DNA of 64,000 nucleotides from Qipengyuania oceanensis (GCF_009827535.1 NZ_WTYN01000001.1:2046001-2110000); one strand, 5' to 3'. Positions 1 to 9,073 are shown, counted from the stretch's first letter. A program made the numbers and translations. The notes: generated from the letters alone by a model not told the origin.

Positions 1-732
1 CGCATGATCGCCGCGACCGGCGAGGCCGACATGGATTTCGACGACATCAGCCGGATGACGCCGTGGGAAGACACCGCCCACATGCTCGACTTCGACGTGA
101 ACGTGCAGCAGCGCGCCGAGCCTCGCGGGTTCAAGAGCCATCGCGAATACGAACGGCTGCCGGCGGGCGGGCGCTATGTCGTCACGCTGCGCGATCCGCA
201 CGAGACCTTCGTTTCGCTCTACCGCTTCTTCGATGGCTGGCACATCGAGCGCGGGGCGATCGCGATGGAGGACTTCATGCCCTTCTGGCTGGGCGGCGGG
301 CCGGGCGGATGCGACTATTACACCCATCTGCTGAGCTGGTGGGCACGGCGCGACGAGCCCGATACGCTGCTCGTCGCCTATCGCTGGGCGGCCAAGAACC
401 AGCCGGCGATGATCCGCAGGATGGCGGACTTGCTCGGGATCGCGGTGGACGAGGCGCAAGTGGCCCGGATCGCGGAATGCACCTCGCGCGAATTCATGGT
501 GGCGCACAAGGATCGCTTCGACGACGCCATGATGTGCGCGGTGATGGAGGAGCATCTCGGCATCCCGGCCGCCAGCGATTCGACCAAGGTCCAGGCGAAG
601 GGCAGCGATGGCGGGGCCGTACCGCCTGCCATCGCGCAGGAGATCGACCGCATGTGGGCCGAGCGGGTCGCGCCGGTGACCGGCCATGCGGACTTCGCCT
701 CGCTCGCCGCCGAACTGGACGCCTCCGCCTGA
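1..732 (+). CDS. Sulfotransferase family protein, 5' end cut by the window edge
   Basis: The reading frame is open to the first base, so this is the C-terminal part (about 243 residues) of a longer protein. The stretch with YVVTLRDPHETFVSLYRFF matches the second PAPS-binding region of sulfotransferases (R-D-P...S.Y), and the later LLVAYRW and LADLLGI segments fit the same fold. The N-terminal PAPS loop (usually P-K-S/T-G-T-T-W) must lie upstream of the window. The family moves a sulfuryl group from PAPS to an acceptor. The acceptor cannot be told from the sequence. It stands alone, with 235 bp before the next gene. Confidence 0.75.
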   Translation, partial: RMIAATGEADMDFDDISRMTPWEDTAHMLDFDVNVQQRAEPRGFKSHREYERLPAGGRYVVTLRDPHETFVSLYRFFDGWHIERGAIAMEDFMPFWLGGGPGGCDYYTHLLSWWARRDEPDTLLVAYRWAAKNQPAMIRRMADLLGIAVDEAQVARIAECTSREFMVAHKDRFDDAMMCAVMEEHLGIPAASDSTKVQAKGSDGGAVPPAIAQEIDRMWAERVAPVTGHADFASLAAELDASA

Positions 733-967
733 GCGGCCGCCCTGTCCCATCGCGGAACACGCCCTTTCGCGGGGGATGGCGGGCTGCGCGGAAGCGGCCT
801 AGCCCGTGCCTTGCGACCCGAGGGCGGTTTTCGAGCCACCTTCCACCTTGAACCCCGCTTCACTCCCGTGCGGCGGGGTTTCCTTTGCCCGGTGCCGGCG
901 AGCCATCGTCGGAACAGGCATCCGCGTCCGCTCATTATGCCTATGAAACCAGCAACAGGAGCACATC

Positions 968-1273
968 ATGAGCGATCCCCTTTCGAGCAAGTCCCCCGCG
1001 AAATACCTCTGGCTCGCAGCCATCGTCCTGCTGGCCGTCGCCGCGGTCATCTTCTTCTTCAATGCCGACGGTGACGAGGATCTGGAGACCATTCCCGACT
1101 ATGCCGTCACCACCGACGAGGAGCGGATGAACACCGACCTGCCGCTGAGCGAGGGCGAGAGCGAGGACATCTCCGGCATGGTGAATGGCGCTGGCGCCGA
1201 GGCCACCGCTACCGGTGCCGCCACGGAAGAGCCGATCGTGATCGACGAGCTGGAGCCTGCCGAAACGCAGTAA
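968..1273 (+). CDS. Small membrane-anchored acidic protein
   Basis: A 101-residue protein with one clear transmembrane segment at about residues 13-30 (LWLAAIVLLAVAAVIFFF) and then a strongly acidic, low-complexity tail of about 70 residues rich in Asp, Glu, Thr and Ala. The charge pattern suggests a short cytoplasmic N terminus and a periplasmic tail. An AGGAG-like ribosome site lies 7-8 bases before the ATG. I recognise no family. It lies about 100 bp before argB on the same strand. It is probably a real gene because the start, ribosome site and hydrophobic segment agree, but no function can be given. Confidence 0.6.
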   Translation: MSDPLSSKSPAKYLWLAAIVLLAVAAVIFFFNADGDEDLETIPDYAVTTDEERMNTDLPLSEGESEDISGMVNGAGAEATATGAATEEPIVIDELEPAETQ

Positions 1274-1369
1274 CCGGCGCGATGCGGGGGCGGGGCTGCG
1301 AACAGGCTCCGCTTCCCACGCTGCCTGTCCCGCGCTAAGGGCGCGCTCGCACGAGCGAAGGACAGGAAG

Positions 1370-2272
1370 ATGAGCGACAGCGACCAGAAACGGATGCTCT
1401 CCAAGGCGGAAACGCTGATCGAGGCGCTACCCTATTTCCAGCGCTACGCGGGACGTACTTTCGTGGTGAAATACGGCGGCCACGCCATGGGCGACGAGAA
1501 TGCGGCGAAGGATTTCGCGCAGGACATCGTGCTGCTGAAGGCCGTCGGCATCAATCCGGTGGTGGTCCACGGCGGCGGGCCGCAGATCGGCGACATGCTC
1601 AAGCGGCTGGGTGTCGAATCGAGCTTCGTCGACGGGTTGCGGGTCACCGACAAGCAGACCGCGGAGATCGCGGAAATGGTCCTGTCCGGTGCGATCAACA
1701 AGCAGCTGGTCGGCTGGATCGCCAATGCCGGCGGCAAGGCGATCGGAATATCCGGCAAGGACGGCGGGCTGGTCACCGCGACCAAGGTCGAACGCACCGC
1801 GAAGGATCCCGAAAGCAATATCGAGCGGGCGGTTGACCTGGGTTTCGTCGGCGAGCCGGCGCATGTCGACACCACCATCCTCGAGACCGCGGGCGCTTCC
1901 GGCATGATCCCGGTGGTCGCGCCGATCGGTGCTGGCGAGGACGGCCACACCTACAACATCAATGCCGACACGATGGCCGGCGCGATCGCCGCGGCGCTGG
2001 GCGCGGCACGGCTGTTTCTGCTCACCGACGTATCGGGCGTGCTCGACAAGGACGGCGAATTGCTCACCGACCTCACACCCGACGATATCGCGAGACTGCG
2101 CGCCGACGGGACGATCAGCGGCGGGATGATCCCCAAGCTGGAAACCTGTGTCCACGCGGTCGAGGGCGGGTGCGACGCGGCCGTCGTGCTCGACGGGCGG
2201 GTGCCGCATGCGATGCTGCTCGAATTCTTCACCGCGCGCGGCGCGGGCACGCTGATCCGCAACGGCGGTTGA
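1370..2272 (+). CDS. argB: Acetylglutamate kinase
   Basis: ArgB phosphorylates N-acetyl-L-glutamate with ATP, the second step of arginine synthesis, in the cytoplasm. The 300-residue length is normal. The amino-acid-kinase fold is plain: KYGGHAM near residue 35 (phosphate-binding Lys and Gly), VVHGGGPQI near residue 66, the GLRVTD region near residue 85, NINADTMAG near residue 197 and SGGMIPK near residue 247. Several alphaproteobacteria carry argB next to engB; here engB is 26 kb away. An AGGA site precedes the ATG (GGACAGGAAG). Confidence 0.95.
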   Translation: MSDSDQKRMLSKAETLIEALPYFQRYAGRTFVVKYGGHAMGDENAAKDFAQDIVLLKAVGINPVVVHGGGPQIGDMLKRLGVESSFVDGLRVTDKQTAEIAEMVLSGAINKQLVGWIANAGGKAIGISGKDGGLVTATKVERTAKDPESNIERAVDLGFVGEPAHVDTTILETAGASGMIPVVAPIGAGEDGHTYNINADTMAGAIAAALGAARLFLLTDVSGVLDKDGELLTDLTPDDIARLRADGTISGGMIPKLETCVHAVEGGCDAAVVLDGRVPHAMLLEFFTARGAGTLIRNGG

Positions 2273-2316
2273 CCCGCCGATCGACCAGAAGGCGGGGGGC
2301 AGCCCGTCTTACGAGG

Positions 2317-2346
2317 TTGATACACCCCGCCACGCTCGGCTAATAC
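2317..2346 (+). promoter_or_regulatory. Candidate sigma-70 promoter for yggT-folD
   Basis: TTGATA (2317-2322), an 18-bp spacer and TAATAC (2341-2346) form a near-consensus housekeeping promoter. The predicted start lies about 20 bp before the TTG start codon of the YggT gene. It is the best promoter-like sequence between argB and yggT. Confidence 0.5.
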
Positions 2347-2375
2347 GAAGCGAACCTTAGCGAAAGGCCGCAAGC

Positions 2376-2669
2376 TTGCTCCTCTTTACACTCGTCCAGA
2401 TCGTTGAACTGCTGACGAACGTGCTGGTGATGCTGATCATCGTCCAGTTCGTGATCGGTCTCCTGTTCGCCTTCAATGTGATCAACACCGGCAACCAGTT
2501 CCTGCTGACGGTCTACAATTCGATCAATTCGCTGCTCGAACCCGTGCTGGCGCCGATCCGCAAGATCATGCCGCGCACCGGCGCGCTGGACTTCTCGCCG
2601 CTGGTTCTGATCGTGCTGCTGCAGATCCTGCTGATCGTGCTCAGCAACGTGGCCTACGCGACGGCATGA
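2376..2669 (+). CDS. YggT family membrane protein
   Basis: This 97-residue protein has two hydrophobic segments (about residues 5-30 and 73-95) around a short loop containing the family's PxLxPIRKIMP pattern ([20 protein letters not shown]). YggT/YlmG proteins sit in the inner membrane and have been linked to division and osmotic functions, but their biochemistry is unsettled. The start is TTG at 2376; there is no earlier in-frame ATG or GTG in the short leader after the candidate promoter. Its TGA overlaps the folD ATG by 4 bases, so the two are translationally coupled. Confidence 0.85.
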   Translation: MLLFTLVQIVELLTNVLVMLIIVQFVIGLLFAFNVINTGNQFLLTVYNSINSLLEPVLAPIRKIMPRTGALDFSPLVLIVLLQILLIVLSNVAYATA

Positions 2670-3562
2670 GCGCGACGATTATCGACGGCAAGGCCTTCGC
2701 GGCAGGCCTGCGCGAGCGCGTCGGGAAGCTGGCTGGCGAATTCGAAGCCAAGGCCGGTCGCAAGGCTGGCCTCGCGGTGGTGCTCGTCGGAGAAGACCCC
2801 GCGAGCGAGGTCTACGTCCGGTCCAAGGGCAAGGCGACCGTGGCGCTCGGCATGGAAAGTTTCGAGTATCGCCTGCCCGCCGACACGCCGCAGGAAGAAC
2901 TCGTCGCGATGGTGGAGAGGCTCAATGCCGACCCGAGCGTCGACGGCATCCTCGTGCAGCTTCCGCTCCCCAAACACCTCGACGAGAAAGCGGTCATCGC
3001 CGCGGTCGATCCGGATAAGGACGTCGACGGGATCACGCCGACCAATGCCGGCCGGCTGGTGCTCGGAATGGACACGCTGGTGTCCTGTACTCCGCTCGGC
3101 TGCACGATGATCCTCAAGGACATGCTGGGCGACTTTTCCGGGATGGACGCTGTGATCGTCGGGCGATCGATCCTTTTCGGCAAGCCGATGGCGCAACTGC
3201 TGCTGGCCGAGAACTGCACCGTCACCATGGCCCACAGCCGCACGCGCGACCTGCCCGGACTGCTGCGCCGGGCCGACATCGTCGTCGCCGCAGTCGGGGT
3301 CCCCGAGTTGATCAGGGGCGACTGGCTGAAGCCGGGGGCAATCGTGCTCGACGGCGGGATCAACCGGCTTGAGGCCGGACCCGGCGAGGCAAAGGGGCGG
3401 CTGGTCGGCGACGTCGCTTTCGACGAAGCTCTCGATCACGTGAAGGCGATCACGCCCGTCCCCGGCGGAGTGGGCGCGACCACCATCGCCGTGCTGATGC
3501 GCAACACCATCGTCGCGGCCTATCGCAACGAAGGTCTCGATTTGCCGGACGACACGCTGTGA
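2666..3562 (+). CDS. folD: Bifunctional methylenetetrahydrofolate dehydrogenase / methenyltetrahydrofolate cyclohydrolase
   Basis: FolD interconverts 5,10-methylene-, 5,10-methenyl- and 10-formyl-tetrahydrofolate in the cytoplasm and supplies one-carbon units. The length of 298 residues is typical. The catalytic Tyr/Lys region reads [11 protein letters not shown] (about residues 48-58). The NADP-binding Rossmann stretch is [13 protein letters not shown] near residue 161. The C-terminal signature reads [10 protein letters not shown], with Ala where most relatives have Pro after GGVG. It overlaps yggT upstream and a lipoprotein gene downstream by 4 bases each, giving a tight operon. Confidence 0.96.
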   Translation: MSATIIDGKAFAAGLRERVGKLAGEFEAKAGRKAGLAVVLVGEDPASEVYVRSKGKATVALGMESFEYRLPADTPQEELVAMVERLNADPSVDGILVQLPLPKHLDEKAVIAAVDPDKDVDGITPTNAGRLVLGMDTLVSCTPLGCTMILKDMLGDFSGMDAVIVGRSILFGKPMAQLLLAENCTVTMAHSRTRDLPGLLRRADIVVAAVGVPELIRGDWLKPGAIVLDGGINRLEAGPGEAKGRLVGDVAFDEALDHVKAITPVPGGVGATTIAVLMRNTIVAAYRNEGLDLPDDTL

Positions 3563-4308
3563 GGCTGCTCGCCACCGCTGCGATCGTGCTGGCGCTGGCC
3601 GGCTGCGCGACCCAGCGGCCGCGCTATTCGGCGCAGGTGATCGACCGCGTGCTCGCCGATGCGCCCTACGAGGCGCAACCGGGCAAGGTCGTTGCCGCCG
3701 AAAGCGCTTTTGCCCGCATGGCTCGCGAGGAAGGGCAGTGGACCGCGTTCCGCGAATTCTCGGCCGAAGGCGCGATCATCCACGGCCGCAATGGCCCGAT
3801 CGATGCCCGCACTTGGCTGGCTGGGCAGAAGGATCCGGAACAGGCCGTCCAGTGGGGACCGCGCGCGGTCTGGCTGAGTTGCACGGGCGACGTCGCGATC
3901 AGTCGGGGCCGGCTCGTCGATGCCGATGGCATGGTCGGAACCTATGTCACCGTGTGGCAGCGCCAGTCCGACGACAGTTACAAGTGGGTCTACGATGTCG
4001 GGACGCTCGACGATCCGCAGCCGCCCGCTGCCGAGAAGCCTGGGCCCGACGAGATCGTCGTGAGCGGCATGGATCTGGTCCGGGGACACGTCGCCGATTG
4101 CCGCGAGGCTGCCGGGCCTCCGCCTCCGCCCATGCCCGAAGGGTTGTATCCCGAAGGAACGCGGCAGGGCGGCGGGCAGGCGCGCGACGAAACCTTGCGC
4201 TGGAACTGGCTGCAGCTGGCCGATGGCCGGCGGGTCTTCACGTCATACATTCTTCGCGACGGCACGTGGGAAGCCGCCGCGAAGCTCGATATTCCGCCAG
4301 CGGGCTGA
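3559..4308 (+). CDS. Lipoprotein with a DUF4440/SnoaL-like domain
   Basis: A 249-residue protein that starts at GTG overlapping the folD stop (GTGA). The first 17 residues are a lipoprotein signal ending LALAGC, so Cys16 should carry lipid. Residues of about 40-150 ([55 protein letters not shown]) look like the cone-shaped SnoaL/DUF4440 fold, which binds small ligands or acts as a structural domain. A Pro-rich stretch (PPPPPMPEG) precedes the last 60 residues. No catalytic role can be assigned. It is the third gene of the yggT-folD-marC unit. Confidence 0.7.
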   Translation: MRLLATAAIVLALAGCATQRPRYSAQVIDRVLADAPYEAQPGKVVAAESAFARMAREEGQWTAFREFSAEGAIIHGRNGPIDARTWLAGQKDPEQAVQWGPRAVWLSCTGDVAISRGRLVDADGMVGTYVTVWQRQSDDSYKWVYDVGTLDDPQPPAAEKPGPDEIVVSGMDLVRGHVADCREAAGPPPPPMPEGLYPEGTRQGGGQARDETLRWNWLQLADGRRVFTSYILRDGTWEAAAKLDIPPAG

Positions 4309-4311
4309 GTC

Positions 4312-4935
4312 ATGACCCAGTTGTTCATCTCCGCCTTCATCACCCTGTTCGTCGTGATCGATCCGCCCGGCTGCGCTCCGATCTATGCCGGGCTGACCAA
4401 GGGCGCGTCTGCCGCGCAGGCACGTACCATGGCGCTTCGGGCGGTGTTCATCGCCTCGATCATCCTGTTGATCTTCGCTCTGTTCGGGCAGGAATTGCTC
4501 GGTGCGCTGCATATCGAGCTCGACAGTTTCCGGATTGCCGGCGGGATGATGCTGTTCTGGATCGCTTTCGAGATGGTGTTCGAGAAGCGCACCCAGCGGC
4601 GCGAGGAGCGTGCCGAGAAGATCGCCGCCACTCCCGAAGTGGAAGATGTCTCGGTGTTCCCGATGGCGATGCCCATGCTCGCAGGACCGGGTGCGATCGC
4701 CGCGATCATGCTGCTGATGAACGAGGCGCGCGGCATGGACGAAACGCTGGTCGTGCTGGGCGCGCTGGCGGCGGTGCTGCTGCTGACCGCGATTGCCCTG
4801 GTCGCGGCCGGGCCGCTGATCCGGATGCTGGGGGACAAGGTCGAGGCCGTGATTACGCGCCTGCTCGGCGTTCTCTTGGCAGCGCTCGCTGCGCAATATG
4901 TGATCGACGGGCTGAAGGGCAGCTTCGGGCTCTAG
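4312..4935 (+). CDS. MarC family integral membrane protein
   Basis: The protein has 207 residues and about six transmembrane helices, as usual for MarC/UPF0056. It begins TQLFISAFITLFVVIDPPG, the conserved N-terminal helix and DP-P-G turn of the family, and has the paired FPMAMPMLAGPGAIAAIML segment near residues 118-136. MarC was named from the E. coli mar locus, but a role in multiple antibiotic resistance was not upheld and the function is unknown. It follows the lipoprotein gene by 3 bases and ends in a hairpin shared with the convergent gene. Confidence 0.9.
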   Translation: MTQLFISAFITLFVVIDPPGCAPIYAGLTKGASAAQARTMALRAVFIASIILLIFALFGQELLGALHIELDSFRIAGGMMLFWIAFEMVFEKRTQRREERAEKIAATPEVEDVSVFPMAMPMLAGPGAIAAIMLLMNEARGMDETLVVLGALAAVLLLTAIALVAAGPLIRMLGDKVEAVITRLLGVLLAALAAQYVIDGLKGSFGL

Positions 4936-4965
4936 CCCCGGACTGCGGCCTTTTCCCCGGGGCTA
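4933..4965. terminator. Inverted repeat between convergent marC and the Lon-domain gene
   Basis: TAGCCCCGG (4933-4941) and CCGGGGCTA (4957-4965) are perfect 9-bp arms around a 15-bp loop. Each arm opens with the stop codon of the gene read from its side: TAG of marC and, on the other strand, TAG of the Lon-domain gene. The T-run is weak (TTTT in the loop), so the hairpin may act as a two-way transcript end or as 3'-end protection. Confidence 0.5.
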
Positions 4966-5568
4966 TTGCAGCGTGATGATCTCTTCGCCCGGATCGCCGA
5001 GGCTGAAGAACTGCATCAGCTGGACGAGCAGTTCGCACCGTTCGGCGAGCGAATTGGCTTCGAGCAGCGCCTGCTTGGACGCAGCGTCGAAGGGCGCGAT
5101 CTGCGACACGCCGTTGATCAGCGACATGTCGTCGAGCCGCTCGACCGACTTCCAGTCGACGCTGTAGCCCTGCGCATCGGCGAAACGCCGCGCTTCGCGC
5201 TCGAAGCTGGCGCGTTCGATGCTGGACAGGGCCTCACCCTCGTCGTCGACGATCGGTTCGACCTCGAGCTGGCGGAACAGCGTGTCGGCATCGAGTTCGC
5301 GGCTCCACCGAAAGCGCGCCTCGCCGGTGAGCACAATGTTGTAACGGCCATCTTCCAGCGCCTCGACATCCTCGATCCGGCCGATGCAGCCGACCGAATA
5401 GAGCGGCGCGTTTTCCGCGGCGCGTTGCGGCTGGATCATCCCGATCCGCCGGTCGCGCACCAGCGCATCGCCGACCAGCGCACGGTAGCGCGGCTCGAAG
5501 ACATGCAGCGGCAATTGCAGCCCCGGGTAGAGGACCGCGCCGGACAGGGGAAAGATCGACAGCTTCAT
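4963..5568 (-). CDS. LON peptidase substrate-binding domain protein
   Basis: A 201-residue stand-alone Lon N-terminal domain. It begins KLSIFPLSGAVLYPGLQLPL, the typical first strand and turn of the Lon-N fold, followed by FEPRYRALV and VGCIGRIEDVEALEDGRYNI. There is no AAA or protease domain, so it is not Lon itself. Longer upstream extensions of the frame have no family match, so the ATG at 5568 is chosen. It lies 8 bp after the thioredoxin/TPR gene; this pairing is common in alphaproteobacteria, and a role in protein quality control is inferred from it. Confidence 0.88.
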   Translation of the reverse strand: MKLSIFPLSGAVLYPGLQLPLHVFEPRYRALVGDALVRDRRIGMIQPQRAAENAPLYSVGCIGRIEDVEALEDGRYNIVLTGEARFRWSRELDADTLFRQLEVEPIVDDEGEALSSIERASFEREARRFADAQGYSVDWKSVERLDDMSLINGVSQIAPFDAASKQALLEANSLAERCELLVQLMQFFSLGDPGEEIITLQ

Positions 5569-5576
5569 CGCGCCGG

Positions 5577-6536
5577 TCAGCCGAACAGGATCTTCGACAG
5601 GCGGCGGCGGGTGCCGGACACCCACGGATCTTCGAGCCCGATCGCCTCGAAGATCTGGAGCAGCTTGGCCTTTGCCGCGCCCTCGTTCCATTCGCGGTCC
5701 GCCTCGATCATGGCGAGCAGGGTGTCTGCCGCCTCGTCACGCTGACCTGCGACATAGGCTGCTTCGGCAAAGGCGTATTGCGCGCCCATGTCCGCCGGGC
5801 TTTCGGCAGCACGTGCGCGAAGCGCCTGCAACTCGCCATCGTCAACTTTCGTCCCTGCCAACTCGAGCGCGCTCCTGGCCGTCTGGACCATCGGGTCGTC
5901 CGCGACCGCCGGATCGAGCGAATCGAGATGGGCCTGGGCATCCTCGGCCCTGTCCGCCTGCACCAATGCGCGGATCAACCCGGCATGGGCGGCGGCATTG
6001 GTCGGCGCCATCTGCACCACCTGGCCGAAAATGCCGGCAGCACGCTCCGCATCGCCGCCCGCGAGCACTTCTTCGCCCATGGCGACGAACTGCTGGATTT
6101 CCTCGTCGCTCGGTCCGGCCTGCGCGCCCGCATCGCCTGCTGCGCCAGCCTGCACCGGAACCTGTGCGAGGATCTGGTCGAGCGTCTGCTTGAGCTGGCC
6201 TTCGGTGCGGGCATTGGTCAGGTCCGCCACTGGCTGACCCTGGAACATCGCGTAGACGGTCGGGATCGACTGCACTTGGAACTGCGCGGCAATGAACTGT
6301 TCCTGGTCGACGTCGATCTTCTTCAGCACCACGCCCTTGTCGGCATAATCTGCCGCAACCTTCTCCAGCACGGGTGCAAGCTGCTTGCACGGTCCGCACC
6401 ACTCGGCCCAGAAATCGAGGATCACGAGCTTGGTCATCGAAGGTTCGACGACCTCCGTGCGGAAGCGGTCGACCGCTTTCTGTTCGTCGATATTGAGACC
6501 CATGCTGGCCAAGGTGTGCTCCTGTCGCGTGTTCAT
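5577..6536 (-). CDS. Thioredoxin-TPR co-chaperone (CnoX/YbbN type)
   Basis: A 319-residue cytoplasmic protein. Residues of about 20-125 form a thioredoxin domain with an intact redox motif WCGPC (46-50) and the cis-Pro segment VQSIPTVYAMFQ. The rest is a TPR-like helical array (GEEVLAGGDAERAAGIF and following repeats). E. coli YbbN has lost the active cysteines, whereas the Caulobacter CnoX keeps them, and this copy belongs to the latter sort. CnoX proteins hold unfolded clients under oxidative stress and pass them to chaperones. The ATG at 6536 is preferred; an ATG 12 codons further in is possible. It is co-directional with the Lon-domain gene. Confidence 0.88.
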   Translation of the reverse strand: MNTRQEHTLASMGLNIDEQKAVDRFRTEVVEPSMTKLVILDFWAEWCGPCKQLAPVLEKVAADYADKGVVLKKIDVDQEQFIAAQFQVQSIPTVYAMFQGQPVADLTNARTEGQLKQTLDQILAQVPVQAGAAGDAGAQAGPSDEEIQQFVAMGEEVLAGGDAERAAGIFGQVVQMAPTNAAAHAGLIRALVQADRAEDAQAHLDSLDPAVADDPMVQTARSALELAGTKVDDGELQALRARAAESPADMGAQYAFAEAAYVAGQRDEAADTLLAMIEADREWNEGAAKAKLLQIFEAIGLEDPWVSGTRRRLSKILFG

Positions 6537-6633
6537 GTAGCTGATGTCGTGCCCCATGTGGGCACTCGGCAGGCAATGTGAAGGGCGCGCGGGCGGCGCG
6601 CAAGGCGGCTGGGCGACAATTGCGATTTTGGGC

Positions 6634-6662
6634 TTGCGAGCGTTGGGGGTCGCTGCTAACCG
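6634..6662 (+). promoter_or_regulatory. Candidate promoter for tRNA-Gly
   Basis: TTGCGA (6634-6639), a 17-bp spacer and TAACCG (6657-6662) lie 42 bp before the tRNA. The -10 element is a moderate match only. Confidence 0.35.
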
Positions 6663-6704
6663 CGCGCTTCCCCACGATGGTTCGCCCATCGGGAGCGTCA
6701 GTGA

Positions 6705-6779
6705 GCGGGCGTAGCTCAGGGGTAGAGCATCACCTTGCCAAGGTGAGGGTCGGGCGTTCGAATCGCCTCGCCCGCTCCA
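6705..6779 (+). tRNA. tRNA-Gly (anticodon GCC)
   Basis: A complete 75-base cloverleaf. The acceptor arms GCGGGCG and CGCCCGC pair fully, the D stem is GCTC/GAGC, the anticodon stem is TCACC/GGTGA around loop TTGCCAA, and the T arm carries TTCGAAT. The anticodon GCC is at 6737-6739. The 3' CCA is encoded. It decodes GGC and GGT, the main glycine codons in a GC-rich genome. Confidence 0.97.
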
Positions 6780-6856
6780 TTTTCCGATTGCCGGACCTCC
6801 ACATCACGGATTGCGACGAATCGTGCGCCGCTGTTGCTGCGCTGCGGCAAAAGCGC

Positions 6857-6884
6857 TTGCTTGGAACGGCGGACCCGCTATCTG
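6857..6884 (+). promoter_or_regulatory. Candidate promoter giving a leaderless receptor mRNA
   Basis: TTGCTT (6857-6862), a 16-bp spacer and TATCTG (6879-6884) are followed by only 8 bases before the ATG at 6893. Transcription would start at or within two bases of the start codon, and no Shine-Dalgarno sequence is seen, so the mRNA may be leaderless. Confidence 0.4.
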
Positions 6885-6889
6885 CTCGC

Positions 6890-6907
6890 GTAATGTTGTA
6901 TCATCAA
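6890..6907 (+). promoter_or_regulatory. Zur-like operator over the receptor start codon
   Basis: GTAATG, six bases, then CATCAA. As I remember it, the alphaproteobacterial Zur box is close to GTAATG-N6-CATTAC with a TTATAA-like centre; this site agrees at about 14 of 18 positions. It covers the start codon of a ZnuD-type receptor, the expected kind of Zur target. The consensus is from memory and was not searched. Confidence 0.4.
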
Positions 6908-9073
6908 AAACGCCTCGCTTCGTTCGGAGCCTCGCTACTCGCCCTTTCGATTGCTGCCCCTGCATGGGCGCAGGACAAGCCCACTCCTCCGCAATCCGGT
7001 GATCCGTCTGCCGACGAGCGGGTCGAGGACGATTTTCACGATCGACGCCTGGACGAGCAGGGGACGATCATCGTCACGGCCCAGGGTCTTCGCCAGTTCG
7101 ATCTGCTTGCAGGGACCAGCGTGGTCGAGGGTGCCGAGCTTTCCGCTAATATGAATGGCCAGGTCGGCGAGGTCCTCGCCAAGTTACCGGGTGTTACGGC
7201 CAGCGGATTCGCGCCCGGTGCCTCGCGCCCGATCCTGCGCGGTTTCTCGGGCGAGCGGGTGAAGGTTCTGGTCGACGGGATCGGCGCGATCGACGTCAGC
7301 AACACCTCGGCCGACCATGCGGTCTCGATCGATCCGCTGACGGCGGAAAGCATCGAGGTCCTGCGCGGGCCTGCCGTGCTGCTCTACGGCAGCCAGGCGA
7401 TCGGCGGCGCGGTGAACGTCATCGACAAGCGCATCCCGCGCCGGGTTCCCGACGAGCCGATTCACGTCGACGCGATCGCGCGGGCGGACAGTGCGACCGA
7501 CCTGCGCGAAGCGGGTGCATCGGTGGATGCACCGCTGGGCGGGGGCTTCGTCGTCCATGCCGACGGTTCGTGGCGCAAGACCGGCGATCTCGAGATACCC
7601 GGCTACGCCCTGTCCGACGAGTTTCGTGCCGAGATTCTCGCCGAGGCGGAGGAAGAGGCAGGGGAAGGCCATCTCGACGAGGCGGAGGAACTGCGCGAAG
7701 CGGCCGAACAGCGCGGCTTCGTGCCCAATACCGCGACCGAAACCTGGACCGCGAATGGCGGGATCGCATTCTTCCGCGGCGGCAGCAACTTGGGCGTATC
7801 GGTCGGCATCTACGACACGGCCTATGGCATTCCGGGACGGCCGGGCACCGGCCATGCGCATGGCGGGGACGAAGGAGAGGGTGCCGAAAGCGGCGAAGAG
7901 GAAGAAGGTCCGGTCACGATCGGCCTGCGCCAATGGCGCGCCGACCTGCGCGGGGATGTCGAGCTTGGCGACGGCCTCTTCGACGAGCTGAAGATCCGCG
8001 GCGGATATTCCGATTACACCCACACCGAGTTCGAAGGCGACGAGGTCGGCACGGTATTCGACGTCGAGGGTATCGAGGCGCGGATGCAGCTGGTCCAGAA
8101 CGAGCGCGGCGCCTGGCGCGGCAGCATCGGATCGCAGTTCATGTACCGCGATTTCGTGGCGACCGGGGCCGAGGCCTTCATCGCGCCTAACGAGACCGAG
8201 CAGTTCGCGCTGTTCGCCTTGCAGGAATACGGCAACGGCCCGTTCCAGATCGAAGGGTCGGCGCGATACGAGATGACCTCGGTCGACGATACGCAAGACC
8301 GGATCGCTCGCGACTTCGATACCTTCTCAGGCGCCATCGGCCTTGCGTACGAAGGGCCGCGGGCACTGCGTGCCGGGGTCAACTTGTCGCGGGTCGCCCG
8401 TGCACCGAGCGCGGAGGAGCTGTTCTCCGACGGACCGCACATCGCGACGCAGGCTTACGAGCTCGGCGATCCGGGCCTGGTCAAGGAAAGCGCATGGGGC
8501 GTGGAGCTGTTCGCGCGAGGCAAGGTCGGCCGGGCCGAATTCTCGCTCGCCGCCTACAAGAACTGGTTCGACAACTACATCTACCTGTCCGAGACCGGAG
8601 CCGAAGAAGACGGGCTGCCCGTCTTCGCCTATCTCCAGGACGATGCGACCTACACCGGCTTCGAAGGCGAGGTGACTTACGACATCGTCGATACCGGGCC
8701 GCTCACCGTTTCGACCGACCTGCGCGGCGAATACGTGAGGGCCAAGCTGTCCGACGGGAGATCGCTGCCGCGCATTCCGCCCTTGAGCCTGCTCGGGGCG
8801 CTGGAAGCGGAGACCGATGCGTTCGATGCCCGAGCCGAAGTGCAGTGGTTCGCCGCACAGGACAAGGTCGCCCCGTTCGAGACGCGAACCGACGGTTTCA
8901 CCATGGTCAACGCGTCGCTGACCTGGCGACCGATGGGCCGCGATTCGATCAGCGTGCTGGTGAAGGCCGACAACATCTTCGATGCGACCGGCCGCCGCCA
9001 GGCGAGCTTCACGAAGGATTTCGTGCCGCTCGCGGGCCGCAACTTCACCGTGGGCCTGCGCGCCAGCTTCTGA
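6893..9073 (+). CDS. TonB-dependent outer-membrane receptor, ZnuD-like (probable zinc uptake)
   Basis: The protein has 726 residues. Residues 1-26 are a signal peptide ending AWA. A TonB-box-like GTIIVTA is near residues 57-63, then the plug (VGEVLAKLPGVTASGF, ILRGFSGERVKVLVDGI, IEVLRGPAVLLYGSQAIGGAVNVID) and a beta-barrel ending in the expected aromatic residue (NFTVGLRASF). A family mark of ZnuD-type receptors is present: YGIPG followed by a His- and acid-rich loop (GHAHGGDEGEG, about residues 308-345) able to catch metal. Zinc is the best guess; copper or another ligand is possible. The ATG at 6893 is the only start that gives a proper signal peptide. A candidate Zur box overlaps it. Confidence 0.88.
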   Translation: MLYHQKRLASFGASLLALSIAAPAWAQDKPTPPQSGDPSADERVEDDFHDRRLDEQGTIIVTAQGLRQFDLLAGTSVVEGAELSANMNGQVGEVLAKLPGVTASGFAPGASRPILRGFSGERVKVLVDGIGAIDVSNTSADHAVSIDPLTAESIEVLRGPAVLLYGSQAIGGAVNVIDKRIPRRVPDEPIHVDAIARADSATDLREAGASVDAPLGGGFVVHADGSWRKTGDLEIPGYALSDEFRAEILAEAEEEAGEGHLDEAEELREAAEQRGFVPNTATETWTANGGIAFFRGGSNLGVSVGIYDTAYGIPGRPGTGHAHGGDEGEGAESGEEEEGPVTIGLRQWRADLRGDVELGDGLFDELKIRGGYSDYTHTEFEGDEVGTVFDVEGIEARMQLVQNERGAWRGSIGSQFMYRDFVATGAEAFIAPNETEQFALFALQEYGNGPFQIEGSARYEMTSVDDTQDRIARDFDTFSGAIGLAYEGPRALRAGVNLSRVARAPSAEELFSDGPHIATQAYELGDPGLVKESAWGVELFARGKVGRAEFSLAAYKNWFDNYIYLSETGAEEDGLPVFAYLQDDATYTGFEGEVTYDIVDTGPLTVSTDLRGEYVRAKLSDGRSLPRIPPLSLLGALEAETDAFDARAEVQWFAAQDKVAPFETRTDGFTMVNASLTWRPMGRDSISVLVKADNIFDATGRRQASFTKDFVPLAGRNFTVGLRASF

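Noticed and set aside
6578-6892. Upstream extension of the TonB receptor frame through the tRNA gene
   Set aside because: The extension would translate the tRNA-Gly gene and lacks a signal peptide; the ATG at 6893 gives a proper one.
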